Part shown: piece after piece, positions 22,990 through 34,679 of the stretch | Numbering within the stretch: the first letter of the stretch is position 1 | Layout of the letters: every line of letters begins with the position of its first letter | NCBI GenBank assembly: GCA_903632075.3 | Contig: CAHIKZ030000812.1 | Coordinates: forward strand, 1 to 64,000 | Length of the DNA stretch: 64,000 nucleotides | DNA from: Acanthosepion pharaonis | Lineage: Eukaryota > Mollusca > Cephalopoda > Sepiida > Sepiidae | Direction of reading: 5' to 3' | The notes under the pieces: generated by a model | What the model was told of the DNA's origin: nothing | The model's input: the letters and a program-made list of their open reading frames with translations, nothing else | The model's database searches: none | Program-made: the position numbers and the translations under genes

Positions 22990-24385
22990 AATGAACATTA
23001 ATTGAACATAAATTGGCTTGTTAAGGAAAGTTTTACAAATAGATGCCAACCAGAGAGAGGGATCGGTGCTCGCAACGAGGACAGCGCAACAGATGGGTGC
23101 GAGGGCAATTTTTGTTCCTGGCCTGGGTGTACCCGCTTTGGCCCTCACCTTAAAAAAAGACCTTGTGTCACAACTCATCTTCGTGGGAAGAGAGTAAATA
23201 CGTTGTGTGTAAATTCCTCTCTCTCAAGTGGTATACACATTCTGATACTTACTGGTCACAGGGATCCTTCCCTGCACTGGTGGTATCACAGCTTAGACCA
23301 GCTCTGACAACATATGACCAGCTAAGACCAGCAGCCCAAGTGAAGACACTCGGGGCCCCCTGTTAAAAACCTGACTCAGTGGGGGGGTCAAGTAAATACA
23401 AATTTCAATTGTGTGTCATTGGGAAGAGTGCACTCAGGGGTGACTGTCAAAGGACAGAGTTGAAACTGAGGAAAATTATACTGAGAGGTGCAGGCACTGG
23501 AGAACAGCTGTTTGAGGCAGCACCCTCTCATTTCATTAGAGAGAGGGATCAGTGCTTGCACCTAGGCCAGTGCAACTGTTTGTGAGGGCCCAGGAATTTT
23601 TGTTCCTAGCCTGGGTGTATGCACACAGGCTCCCCACATTAAACAGACTTTGTATCACAACATGACCTTGTGGGGGGTTGAGTAAATACAAATTACTCTT
23701 GCATAGTTTGTAACATAATTATTATTCATCACTCAGTTGCATCTCTACGTTTGTACAGAGTGTACTCAGGGACGACTGTCAAAGGACAGAGTCGTAACTG
23801 AGAGGTGCCCAACTCTGGAGAATAGCTGCCTGAGGCCATGCCTCTCATTGCACTAGAGAGAGTGATTGGTGCTTGCACCAAAGCCAGCGAAACCAGTGAT
23901 TGTAGTGGATTGGGGAATTTTTATTCCTAGCCTGGGTGTACACGCTCTGGACCCCCACCTTAAAAACTGACCCTGTGTTGCATCTCATCTTAGTGGAGTG
24001 ACAGAGTAAATACCATGTGTAAATTACTCTCAAGTAGTTTGTAACATGATTATTTATCATCTCTCAGTTATGTTTGTCTTTGGGCAGAGTGAAGTCAGGG
24101 GTGGCTTCATCAAAGAACAGAGTCGCAACTGAGGAATATTATACTGAGAGGTGCTGGCCCATGCGTAACAGCTGTCTGAAGGTGCACCCTTTTGTTGCAC
24201 CAGAGAGAAGTATTGGTGCTCATACCGAGGCCAGTGCAACTGAAGGTTGCGGAGGACTCCAGGAATTATTATTCCTAGCCCAGATGTACGCGCTTGGGCT
24301 CCCCACATTAAACTGACATTGTGTCACATGACTTCATGAGTGGGTAGGGGGTATTGAGTAAATACCAAATTACTATAAAGTAGAG
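22990..24385 (+). repeat. Tandem array of about four 330-bp units
   Basis: Each unit repeats the same landmarks in order: an ACTCAGGGGTGACT-like block, CAAAGGACAGAGT, ACTGAGAGGTGC, CACCCTCTCATT-like, AGAGAGGGATCGGTGCT-like, GGCCAGTGCAAC, TTTTGTTCCTAGCCTGGGTG, CCCCACCTTAAA and GAGTAAATAC. Good copies start near 23410, 23755 and 24090, with an incomplete first unit from about 23050. The units differ from one another by many substitutions, so the array is not freshly amplified. The open frames within it (about 60-100 codons) change from unit to unit and are not genes. Confidence 0.8.
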
Positions 24386-24684
24386 CTGGGCCTTTTTAAT
24401 CTCAGAATTTATGTGAGAATTGAGCTGCAATTTTGCATTTATTCATATAGATTCCATAATATAGGTTTTACTTAATTATGTTTCCTAACTCTTCAAATGT
24501 TGAATGTATCACTAATTCTAATTTCTGTTTTCCCATCTTTACATTGTATTAATTTTATCTTATAAATTGTACCCTGAACTTTTAAAAGGTAACCTTAAAT
24601 ATTAATTCAATATTTAGATGCAGTAATCAATTTTGAGTTCTTCTGTAGTTTATTGATGCCTGTCACATCTACTGTTCCCCAGCT

Positions 24685-24790
24685 ATTGTGATGATGGCCA
24701 AACCAAGAGTCCTCCACAGGAGCTAGCTTAAATGCTGCCTGATAGGGCGGCTTTTAAGCTAACTTAAATTTTTAAGCTAGCTGCAGTTTT
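24685..24790 (+). repeat. Helitron-type hairpin block, copy 1
   Basis: AGCTAGCTTAAA at 24721-24732, then GCTGCCT-GATA-GGGCGGC (24734-24751) as an imperfect 7-bp stem, then TTTTAAGCTAA. A second TTTAAGCTAG follows at 24771-24780. See the better preserved copy at 38110-38153. Confidence 0.65.
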
Positions 24791-25049
24791 GGATACAAAA
24801 GGAAAATAAGAGTTATTCTTCTTGAACCATGAAAGAAACTATAATGGCTAGTATACTATATTAATATATGTTTTTAACCTCGCATAATCTGGCAACCCTG
24901 AATCTGAGCTCAACAAAAATGATTCCCTGCGCCTAACTTTTCTAGGGCTTTTGAATGAGCTATGAATCATTGAAATTGGACCAGTGAGAGTAGAGAAGTT
25001 GTTTGGACACACACATGCACAAACACAAACACACACTGTACTTTATATA

Positions 25050-25600
25050 TTTAGAATAAAAAGAAATCATGGTACAACATAAAAGAAAATTAAATAATTC
25101 TTATTTTCAATTGTAATTTTGATAGGAGTACTAAGTTGGATGCCTCTTCATCTTCCTGAAAGATTATTAAAAAGCATTTTCAATAGAATTTAGGCAATAT
25201 AAATGGATTTAACTTCTGATAATATATGTATCAGCTAATTATTGTTGCAGTTATGGAAGATCCAAAGATAAGATCAACACAAAATATCTACAAAATATAA
25301 AAGCCAACACTTTATTTAATACAACAAAAATAATGTACTAAGCCAAATAATTTATTGAACATTTAATCATTACTTTATTTAAAGAGATAATTTTTTTCAA
25401 CTCTTGTGTAATCCAAAAAGCTAAGAATAGAAATTTTCTGCTGTACAACCTGCCTCCTCAATTTTAGAAGAATGATATATAAGAAATTTATAATTTATAA
25501 ATAAATGAAGTTGAGATTTGAAATAGAAATTCAACAGTCCATTTAAGCAATCTTTTTAAATGACAGTATTTTTATACTATTGTTCACCAAATACAAAACT
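25050..25600. other. No gene seen
   Basis: AT-rich unassigned DNA between the composite repeat and a LINE remnant. Confidence 0.6.
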
Positions 25601-25610
25601 CTAAAGCTAC

Positions 25611-26060
25611 TCAAAGTAGAGGACTACTGAATGAGGTTGTTGTAAGGACATATAAGGAGAGAGTAAGAGGTGCATAATATGAGGATATGTAGGATATATA
25701 GCAGTTGAATTTAGACTTGAAGTTGTTAAGATTGTAGTGATCAGGGAAGCGTCCTATTGGGAGTCTGTTCCACAACATAACAAGAATCTGTGAGTAGAAC
25801 TTCATTTTTACCGCTAGAATTAGAAGGAAATGGAGGAGGAGTCAATTGTGTAGATGGCATGGTGGGTTCTAACTGTGAAGATTTGAACTGGTGGAACAAA
25901 GGAATGTAGCTCATCTGAACATCTGCCATGAAAATAGTAATAAGGAAATAGCAAGTGGCTAGTAATGTTTTGACAGTGGGGAAAGGGGTTATAGGGTGGA
26001 AAATAATTCATCACCTACAAGACTGTGCAAATGCTTTTGAACTCTGACATGGCTGGAAAG
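25611..26060 (-). pseudogene. LINE ORF2 C-terminal remnant
   Basis: Minus-strand frames give F-P-Y-Y-Y-F-H-G-R-C-S-D-E-L-H-S-F near 25945-25895, then F-Y-S-Q-I-L-V-M-L-W-N-R-L-P and F-P-D-H-Y-N-L-N-N-F-K-S-K-F-N (25803-25690). The W-N-x-L-P and N-x-F-K-S-x block is the usual extreme C-terminus of many LINE ORF2 proteins. At least two frameshifts are needed. The RT core is absent, so it is a 5'-truncated dead copy. Confidence 0.7.
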
Positions 26061-26069
26061 TGAGGACTG

Positions 26070-27690
26070 AGTATATTATTGTATAAGCCAACTTCAAGTA
26101 TAATTCCACCACTGAATTTTTTGGCATGAATTTTAACCTCTTCAGAAAAAAAAAGATGTATCTGTGTGTGTGTGATGCACCCAGTCACCAAAAATGCATG
26201 ATTTTTAACCTTTGCAAAAAAATTGCCTGTATATAGTGTGATCCCCTACTTTTTGCATAAAATAAAGATAAATAAGATAAAAAGATAAAAACTTGTACTA
26301 TACTCAAGCATATACAGTATGTTTATCTTTCAAGCATTGATATTTGACACCTCCATGTAAACAAATGCCTTTTTCAAAAATTTGTAACTCACAAACATTC
26401 ATTCACATTTAAGATTCTGTTTCTATAGATATTTCAACAGAAGAGCATTTGATTTTAAAATTTTGGCTTCTAAGATCTTTTGGTGCTTTCAGTATATACT
26501 ATAGCACATTCATTACCCACTTTCACAATGGCTTGGTACATAACATTCTGTGTCTAACAATCATCTTCCAAAGGATAGTTTTTCTATTCCTACATTTAAA
26601 GGAGGTATCAAAATTACAATTGTAATTAGCATTACCAGCTTTCAACATCTTACTGTTACACTTCTTCACCAACTGAAGCAATTTATTCATACAAAAATAA
26701 CAGGCCTGAGGTCTAACCACTAAATATCACATGAAATTTAAAGGATTTAGAGAAATGCTTATCAGTTGAATTGATAAACATATTTCCCGTTTTCATTTTA
26801 TACAGCTTTGTTAAATGTAAGATTTAATCCAGTTATATCATGTCCTCAGTGGGACTTCTCTTGTGCTCAATTGCTTATCATTCAAATCAGATAAGAGAGA
26901 CTGAATCACTTTATGAAGACATATGTAAAAATGAAAGAAAAGATTTTATGAAGATAGCTTATATCAACACATCTTCTAAAAGGAAATGGTTTATCTTGAA
27001 AATCTGTATAGATCACTGGTACTGGCAGTGATTATACAACTACCTTAGCTACCAAGAAAACTTGCTTTTAGGCAATTTGCGTGTATAAATGTAAATTATA
27101 TTATTCATAAATAGCAACTAATATGAATATAATGAAATATAAACATTGCATGATATTTTAAAAGGTCAGCAATAAGATATTTTTAAAAATCCCAATATAA
27201 TTTTTTGCTTTAAGAACAAACAAAATTTTAGAGACAAAACAAAAAAATTAAAATTCTCTTTAATTTTGAGAGTAAAATTAGGTGTCATTTTTTACTGTAC
27301 CTAATAAAGTCACAAATATTAAAGAAATTATAAAAAGTTCTTGACAACCATAAAAATTTTTACTGATTTGCAAAAAATGAGGGGAAAGAATTTCATATGA
27401 AATAAAATACTGACAATCAGTATTTTAAGAAGCAGTCTCTTCTTTTTCTCATCATTCATTACAAAGAAATTCCTGATGACTATAAAAGAACAAATATGAT
27501 AATGGTAATATTAGCAATTTCCTTATAAGGAAATATTTTGCATTCATTGACTAAGCAGCTTGTATTACTGTTGGTTGAAATTTATAAATCTTGCTCTTTA
27601 AAATAATTTTTCAGGAAAATAAGTTACTCAAGTCCAGTAGCTGATATTGCTCTTTCCATTATTTATAGGGGTTTTCTTCCTAACCTTTTG
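26070..27690. other. No gene seen
   Basis: Unassigned AT-rich DNA. A 65-codon minus frame at 26523-26720 and a 63-codon plus frame at 26840-27031 are unrecognised and probably chance. Confidence 0.55.
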
Positions 27691-27699
27691 TTGGAAGTA

Positions 27700-29480
27700 G
27701 TGTGGAATGTAAACACTTTGATTACATCATTATTTTCTCTTCAAGTTATATGTGATATCCATTTTAGTTGTTGCTGTTGTTGAAAATCATCAAATGATGT
27801 AGTTACTGTTATTTGGTACAGTTCTTTGTGATTCTGTAGCACCAATCCATAAGGTTTGAAGAAGGATTATCTTTGCTAAGATCCACAGGATTCACTCACT
27901 CAAAACCATTTTTAAGCATTGATTTGAGAAAGCAGTTGTATACAGCTGACAGTTTAGATATTTCTGAATGTGTTTGGCGCCATGCATGACATCCATATGA
28001 AAATCTCAATCTGATGAGACTATTTAAGAATATAACTCAAGTTTCTAGGTTAATGCTTTGGTTTTGCAACAATTTGTGATGTTGTGCATTCAATTCTTAT
28101 CTCCTATGCTAAATTTGTTATAAGTGACCAATGCACCAAGATAGTTATAGTGTTTTGTACTTAACAATTTCATATCCTGAAGATTTACAATGGGTAGGTG
28201 TTATTATTGCTTTAATTCCAAATCACAGTTTCTGTTTTCAAAAGGTTTAAGTGCTATTTCTTATAATACTTGGTAGAAGATGTTGAGTTTTTGTTCAAGC
28301 TTATCTTATCCCAACTATGAATACCAAAATGTCATTGATATAACCAGATCATTATCAGGACGGAAAAGCAGGATCATTGTCTTCTATTGGTAGATTCATT
28401 TGGGATGTGGTATGGAATGTTTAAATAATCAGTGTCCATATTTTCACATCTGTGTTTGTAAATGTATAGGGCATAGTCTAGGAAAAGAATTGAATATACT
28501 GGGGCTGCTCTCATTTCCTCCTTGTCATACTCCTGGTGAGGTTTGAAATGTTTCTGTATTGGGGTTCTCAACAAACATGCAAAATTTTGTGGACTGATAA
28601 AGTCCATCTATTATGATGCATTCAGTGGATTCAGAGCTTGGAAGGTAGTTTCTAATAGATAAAAAGAGGAAGTTTCTATTGATATGATCATATGCGGATG
28701 TGAGGCTGACATAGCAGGTATACAATTTTCTATTAGAGAAGTAAGCAATTTCTTAGAGTTGTTTGATGACATGTGTCATTTTTACAGTGCTTACCAGAAA
28801 AAAACCAAATCGGGTTGTGAGGAGTTGACTTTCATAAAATAATGAGAGCCTAGTTAATATAAGAATCATTAATACTTTTTGCATAATGGGGTTCAGTTGG
28901 AGATACCTCTGTATGTGTGGGGGCCTCAAAGGCTACCTCTTCATTTCTATAGTGCATTAATATGGGATAAACCATACTTTTTGGGGATGCATGTCCGATT
29001 CAAAACTTCTTTCATAAAATTAAAAGACTTGTTATTGGATTAAGGAAAAAGTTATTTTCAAAAATTTACCTACAATGTCAAGTGATGCTTTATTATTCCT
29101 TAGTTTTTATTAATAGCTTTCTTAATTTCCTCATCAGTAGGTTCATTATTGTTTGCTTAGAAAGGGACTTTGTAATGATTGGATGTTTATTGACATATGT
29201 CCTATTTTTGTGGCATCTTTAGTTTATTACAGCCAGGGATGAAATGTGATTCAAAGTCAGTGTTGAAACCAGAACATTTCTTCTGTCATGGTTTTGAATG
29301 TATGATGTGATTTTTTGCTTTTCTCTACATTTTGACACATTATGTTGTTTGGCTTCATTAATTTTGTTTCCATTTTCTGGAGATCCTGGTTTCTCAAAGA
29401 GTTAACTTTTTTTTTTTTCATTGATTGTTTTAATTGATTAGTATCTCCCCTTCCATTTTTCCAATTTTATTTGTTTCTTT
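27700..29480 (-). pseudogene. LINE reverse transcriptase remnant, minus strand
   Basis: The minus-strand reading gives L-T-S-A-Y-D-H-I-N-R near 28695-28660 (compare the A-Y-D-x-V-x-R block of RT motif A), G-V-R-Q-G-G near 28535-28515 (motif B region), D-N-D-L-V-I-S near 28365-28340 at the place of the catalytic D-D box, and Y-N-Y-L-G-A-L-V near 28150-28115. Beyond that, weaker tail sequence runs to about 27.75 kb. The order fits an RTE/CR1-like LINE. The catalytic box is damaged and stops are frequent. Confidence 0.7.
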
Positions 29481-29580
29481 CTTGTATTAGTTTTTTCAAT
29501 TCAGTATTGTCATCCTATTAGTGTATAAAAAAAGATACATTCATGGGATGACAATACTGAATTGAAAAAACTAATACAAG
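29481..29580. repeat. Perfect 35-bp inverted repeat, 30-nt spacer
   Basis: Arms 29481-29515 and 29546-29580 are exact reverse complements by eye. It lies at the upstream edge of the LINE remnant. No target duplication or transposon terminus was recognised. Confidence 0.93.
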
Positions 29581-29719
29581 GTATTTTTGGAGTGGCCTCC
29601 TACACTTCAGTTATGATAACATTATTTGATTCCTGTATGTTGCTTTGATCAAGATTTAATATCGAATACATTAAATTAGAATTGAAAAGAAAAGGTCAGA
29701 AAATAGTGAAATATGAGTC

Positions 29720-29725
<6 letters not shown>

Positions 29726-29757
<32 letters not shown>
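29726..29757. repeat. (TA)n microsatellite
   Basis: Uninterrupted TA run of about 16 units. Confidence 0.95.
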
Positions 29758-29762
<5 letters not shown>

Positions 29763-30129
29763 TGAAAAAAAGCAGTTTCTATAAACAAGAAAATCTTCAA
29801 TATGATAGATTGAATTTATATAAAGCTGAATGAAAAAGAAGGTATGAAAATGTTTATTTGAAAACAATAAAATGTATAATTTTGGATATTCAGCCAGATA
29901 ACAGTAATCTGCCCTTGATTCTTTGTGATACTCAATAGGAAATACGATATCCTGAGATTTTAATTTTTTACGTTAAAAATAAGATCGAGTTACTTTTCTC
30001 AAAAACCTGAGAATTGACGTAAACAGTAGACTCACAAAAAGGCCATATGTGAGCTTTTGACAATTGATTAATGATGTTTGTAAAAGTACTGGCCGAGAAA
30101 ACACGATAATCAGAAAAAGCATTTAAGAT

Positions 30130-30520
30130 ATCAGGCGACAGGCCGTGTGTTGATTATAAAAATTTTGGTATGAGAAAATATTCTGAAATTATTTGCGATA
30201 CAGGGTAGAGAGAATTACTTATTTTTCAAAGATATCATTTTAAGTACCAGCAAGTTAAGTAACCATGTGTTGATTATAGAATTTTGGCATGAGAAAATAT
30301 CTCAGAAGAATTGCCAATTTGAAGATAAAGAAATTTATTATCAAGGGTTCCTGTAGACGCTAACTTCATGAAGAGACTAGATAGCAAACTTTGCGTCTTC
30401 TTAACCAGTACTTTTTACAAACATCATCAATCAATTGTCCAAGTGACCAAAAGTGTCGAAGATCTTAGAGATTTTAAGTGGCCATGTGTTATTCGTAAGA
30501 ATTTTGGCCGGTGGGAAAGA
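30130..30520 (+). repeat. Imperfect direct repeats of about 120-220 bp spacing
   Basis: A block GTGTTGATTATA...ATTTTGG followed by GAGAAAATAT occurs near 30150 and 30267. A weaker third version (CCATGTGTTATTC...ATTTTGGCC) lies near 30482. Function unknown. Confidence 0.55.
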
Positions 30521-30639
30521 GAATTTTGTAAACAAAAAATTGTAGGTTATAATTTTAATGAGGCCAGCTTAGCTACGCCCGCATGGCCGGGATGCCATTA
30601 GTTGAGTGGTAGCAATGGTGATAGGTGGAGGTAATTTAA

Positions 30640-31670
30640 TGAGAAAGATGGGGAAATTATTAACGCCCACTGAAAGGATTTAGTATGAGGTATCAATGTG
30701 AGAAGCGGGGAGTTTGGGAGGATAGCAGTCCTGCAACCTCTCCTCACAGACAAAGGGAACCCCAAAAATGGGAAGTGATTAATTTTCCAAAATGGGAAGT
30801 AATCAATTTTCCTGGCCAAAGAGGTTTCTTGTTAGAAATTGGGCTTTACCAAAACCCCAGGCTGCGTCTAACCTCACACTGGTCTTTGGTCGGTGTCCTT
30901 ATAAACGAACGCCCTCAGGCAGTTCGCCAGTTTTTGAGTTGGAGTTTTTGGAGTTGCAGTTTGAGTAACAGGAACCAGAGTGTTGCCTTGCAGAAGCTGA
31001 CCGAGAGATTCCACGACAACCAACTTCGCCTATCCTACCAATAGCAAGTTATACTGACGAACAAAACTAAGCCAGCACTTAAAAACTAAATCAGTTGACT
31101 TAAAAGACCAGGACTTGCCTAAGAAGCGTAAAAGTGTCACACTCCGTAGAAAACAGGTTGGGAGAAAAACACACACTCTCGTATATAACAGACAGATAAA
31201 AGTTGATTTGTTTTCTTTCAACATACTTGAACCTCTTGGTTTTTATTTGCTTCTTTTCTTTACACTTGTGTGATATCAACTCCAGTTTAGACTCATCTTA
31301 CACTATGGCCCGATGCCTGATTGATCTCGTGTACCTAAGATCAAAATCACATGGGTAGGTTAGACTTGAGATCGAAGCAGTTACTTCAGTAACCAGACAT
31401 TGTAAGTGAGCTGAGAATAACGGAGCTGGTGTCAAACCAGTTGCAGCTGGTGTGAAGCCATTAGCATTGACCGACCATCCTACTTGGTACCCTGACCAAA
31501 GGATTCCGCCGGGTAGTTGGCGACCACCAATCGACTGGGACACAGGCTGGTGGCAGCGACTAAGAGTCAACCCCAAAATGCCGGTAGGAGAAATATCACA
31601 GTTTCACGCCACGATTGGGAGTTTACCATGGGCCAACAGCTCAGTGTCACAAATCTAATAAATAGTGTTT
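30640..31670 (+). mobile_element. LTR/5'-leader-like fragment of an LTR retroelement
   Basis: A GC-richer island with a TATA box at 30900-30905 in a pol II-like context, a T-rich segment ending CTTACA near 31300, and a CTGGTGGCAGCGAC sequence at about 31549-31562. That last sequence resembles the primer-binding region after an LTR. An ATG at 31628 in strong context (ACCATGG) starts a 14-codon frame beginning Met-Gly-Gln, reminiscent of an N-myristoylated Gag start, then stops. No second LTR or pol is present. If this reading is right, it is a 5' end that lost the rest of the element. Confidence 0.35.
30900..30905 (+). promoter_or_regulatory. TATA box candidate
   Basis: TATAAA preceded by a GC-richer stretch (GGTCGGTGTCC) and followed about 25-30 bases later by CAGTTCGCCAGT. 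Spacing fits a pol II start in an LTR. Confidence 0.35.
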
Positions 31671-31674
31671 AATA

Positions 31675-33595
31675 CTTTTTTGGAAATTCTCAAAAACAAA
31701 GAAAATGTATAAATTCATTTTCATGTTTTGGTTTTATTAAAATTCTAATTATCACCTTTTCATTATAAAATGGTAAATCATAAATATGGCATGGTACTTT
31801 GTGCACATATTTTTATAATCTTGTAAATAAACATTTTTATAATCTTGTAAATAAACATTACCAAAGAAGTCTTGGTTGTATACAGTATCAAAAGAGTCAA
31901 TGTAACAACTATTATAGAAAACAGATTTTTCTACGAGAATTAAAACTTAGTTTTATAAATGTGTACTTGTTTTCAGAGAAAACAGAAGATAGAGTGTATC
32001 ATTTGGGGAAAAAAAAAAAAAAAAAAACTCTTCCTACAAAATAAAATTACTTCAGGTAAAAGAAGTTTAAACTTTGATGAATTAAGAAATTATTTAATGT
32101 CATTCTGAAATATTTAAGTTTTGTTTACAAACATTTTTTGGCTTCAAAAAGATATACAACCTAATGATTTTTTATAATAAAAATGTCAAACAACTGTCTA
32201 TTCAACACTGTTCATGATTGATGAGTAAGCTCAAATAAAAATTGGGCTTCAGATACAATTGAAATAGTTTTCAAAAAGAATCTTGAGGTAGAAAAAGATT
32301 TAAAATCCATGCTTAATTTGTAATAACTTGCCAGCTTTGAAAATAAGCTTGCATAGCTTATCCGACTGAATGAACTTGAATAGATTAAAAAAGCAATAGG
32401 AAAATCTTGCATATAATCTCAAGATTTTATTTTGTTTGATATCTTAATGCTATGTTTTTTTTGTCAGCACAAGAAACTTAGATACTCACATAAATTGAAT
32501 CTGGACATTCGTTTTCCTGGAAAGAGAAAAATACATAAAATATGAAATAGTCAAATAGGAAATAAAATTAAATAAAAATGTCATTTTGTATGAAATTTGC
32601 ATTAAAAATTTGACTAATTTCTGAATGTTAGATTTACCTAAAGAATGTAAAAAAATTCTAAAAAACTAAAAATCTTTTCATTTTTTTTTTTAAACAGGTC
32701 ATTATCAAATGCAGTATCTTAATACTAAAATGAAAAACGATATAGAAATATATGTATCCAAAACTGTTCAAGGGAGATAACTTTTTATTCATAGATGGTA
32801 ATGGAACAATTCTATGAAAAATGCAGCACTGGTATTTGTAAGTGAAGCCAGAATTTAATAGAAGGGTGTGGTACTATTTTATTTTTTTACTTCACCAATA
32901 AGCAGCATTCAGAAAAAAAAAAAAAAAGAAGCAAGAAAACAATTTCCATGAAGATTTCTCCATATTCATCTTTATGCCTCTTCAAGATATAGCCAATGAT
33001 GGCTCTTTTGTTTTTGTTTTTAATATTTGTAAACTGTGTATTGTCACATGGATTTTTAATTGTGGAGTGGTTTCCTGTGTCTTTATAATCTTCATTTGAT
33101 ACAAGATTAGAGAGACCAGCCTACCCTGCTAGTTACCATATTTACTGCATAAAAACAAAAAAACTAATAAACACACTTATAATAGCAGAGAAAGTGAATT
33201 ACAAATAAATCAAAGATGCCAGATCTGATGTGCATGTGGCTGATATTCTGTTTCATTCAAGATTTCATTTGTTATGAAATGTGGCAAATGGTTTTTGCAA
33301 CAGACTTTCAAAATATATCTCAATATTGACTTGAGATATGTGTAATGCTAGTAGAGAATCAGGTCTCCAGAAATTACTTTGCAATTCTTACCCATGAGAG
33401 GTTCTTCAATAAAATTTTCATTTAAAAGATAAAAAATATTAAGTAAAATTAAAATTGTTATAAAATGTTTAGTTTCCACATACTATTTCTTAAACATGCA
33501 TTCTTTAAAGTTTTCATGTAAAAAAAAAAAAAAAAAAAAAAAAAGAAAATAGCCCAAAAATTAAATTTTAAAAAAAGTAATAATATTTGGAGCAT
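31675..33595. other. No gene seen
   Basis: AT-rich DNA with a direct 22-bp repeat (31810-31860), poly(A) runs near 32010, 32915 and 33522, and no protein motif. Confidence 0.6.
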
Positions 33596-33599
33596 TGTA

Positions 33600-33990
33600 T
33601 TTAATGATACACTTTAAATGCTAAAGAAAAGATATTAAGATCTAAAAGCTGGAGAGTAGTTATAAAGAGAAAGAGGGACCTTATTTCTTTTTCAAGAAAT
33701 CTCAATCATGCTTAAAATGTTATAACTCTCACCAGCAATGAAACAACATCAGTCTTGTTTGTTCCACCTGTGTTTCAGAAAATAAAACATTGTTTGAAGT
33801 TTGGTTTGGGGTCTGAGTGGATGAAACTTCAAGAACACCACACCTACTTCAGTCTTAAAACATGCACAAAAAACAAAGGTATAAGATGATGGCACTTGGG
33901 AAGAAGGAGAAAAATAAAGTAATATCTTCTACAACATAAGTACAAACAGGTAAAGATCAGTTGTTGAAACTGAGATAATGAGTTACAAGA
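33600..33990 (+). repeat. Dispersed repeat, copy without Ty3 insertion
   Basis: The copy shares ACATCAGTC, CTGTGTTTCAGA, AATAAAA and TAGTCTTAAAAYATGCAC landmarks, in order, with 40.85-41.09 kb joined to 46.82-46.89 kb. The 41-46.8 kb retrotransposon interrupts that other copy, so this one shows the empty arrangement. The nature of the repeat is unknown. Confidence 0.6.
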
Positions 33991-34100
33991 CCTGGGGTTC
34001 TGTCCTAAAGGCTTTGTTTGTTAAAGCTACTTTTTCCTTTTTAGCACAAAGTTAAGAAGAAAAAGTTAAATGAAAATAAAAAATTTGCTTCTAATTCATG

Positions 34101-34130
34101 CATGAAGAGAGAGAGAGAGAGAGAGAGAGA
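34101..34130. repeat. (GA)n microsatellite
   Basis: GA run of about 12 units. Confidence 0.9.
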
Positions 34131-34329
34131 ATATTTTATCCAAAGTAAAAAATATTAATACATTAACATTTTATTGAACTTTCAAATATTGTTTTAGTCC
34201 ACCAACTGAGGCACTTTTTACACACTGTGCAAGTAGAAATACCATATAAACAGTGAATTACTTGTGTGTGTAGTATCTGATGATTTTGAGGCCTGATCTA
34301 CTTAGAGAGATGCAACCACATCCATTATA

Positions 34330-34640
34330 AATTACATTAAGTTCTGTGGCAACATTTTCATATATCTAATTTTTTCATAAACAACATTCTGTTTAAAGTC
34401 TCTCTTATCACTGAGCACTGTTCTTCTCCAAGATGAACAATCTAGTGCAATGGTTTCCTCATTATTTTGCATGATGTTGGTCTTCTGCAGTGTATTTTTG
34501 ATGCAATATTTATACCTCAATTTTGCCTTCTGCACCAGTCTTTTTCCTTCAGCCAATTCATTGTATAAAAACTGCTTAAAGGATCCTATTGCTCTTCATC
34601 CTGAATACATGACTAGTCCATTGCAACCAGCACAGAAGTG
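34330..34640 (-). pseudogene. LINE ORF2 C-terminal remnant
   Basis: The minus-strand frame reads L-R-Y-K-Y-C-I-K-N-T-L, then A-L-D-C-S-S-W-R-R-T-V. This corresponds to the K-D-x-x-K and D-R-x-x-W-R blocks near the C-terminus of many LINE ORF2 proteins, close to the pattern at the end of the 0.4-1.3 kb copy. The 74-codon frame at 34332-34556 holds most of it. RT is absent. Confidence 0.65.
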
Positions 34641-34679
34641 CCAGGGACTATACTGATATACATATATAAAGTAACTAAT

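Larger units (their letters stand above)
22990..25047 (+). mobile_element. Composite repeat element, copy 1: tandem array, hairpin, tail
   Basis: Three parts in order: a tandem array of about 330-bp units (22990-24385), a hairpin block (24685-24780), and a tail (24838-25047) ending near CACTGTACTTTATATAT. The same three parts occur inverted at 37.86-38.79 kb, so they move or duplicate as a unit. There is no coding sequence. The hairpin matches that after the Helitron helicase at 62.65 kb, so this may be a non-autonomous Helitron relative. What the array does is unknown. Confidence 0.6.

Noticed and set aside
23002..24316. Several 60-100-codon frames on both strands
   Set aside because: They lie in the diverged 330-bp tandem units and are not conserved from unit to unit.
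28010..28020. CTGATGAG as a hammerhead box (also near 59482)
   Set aside because: No GAAAC-type box follows at a usable distance in either place.
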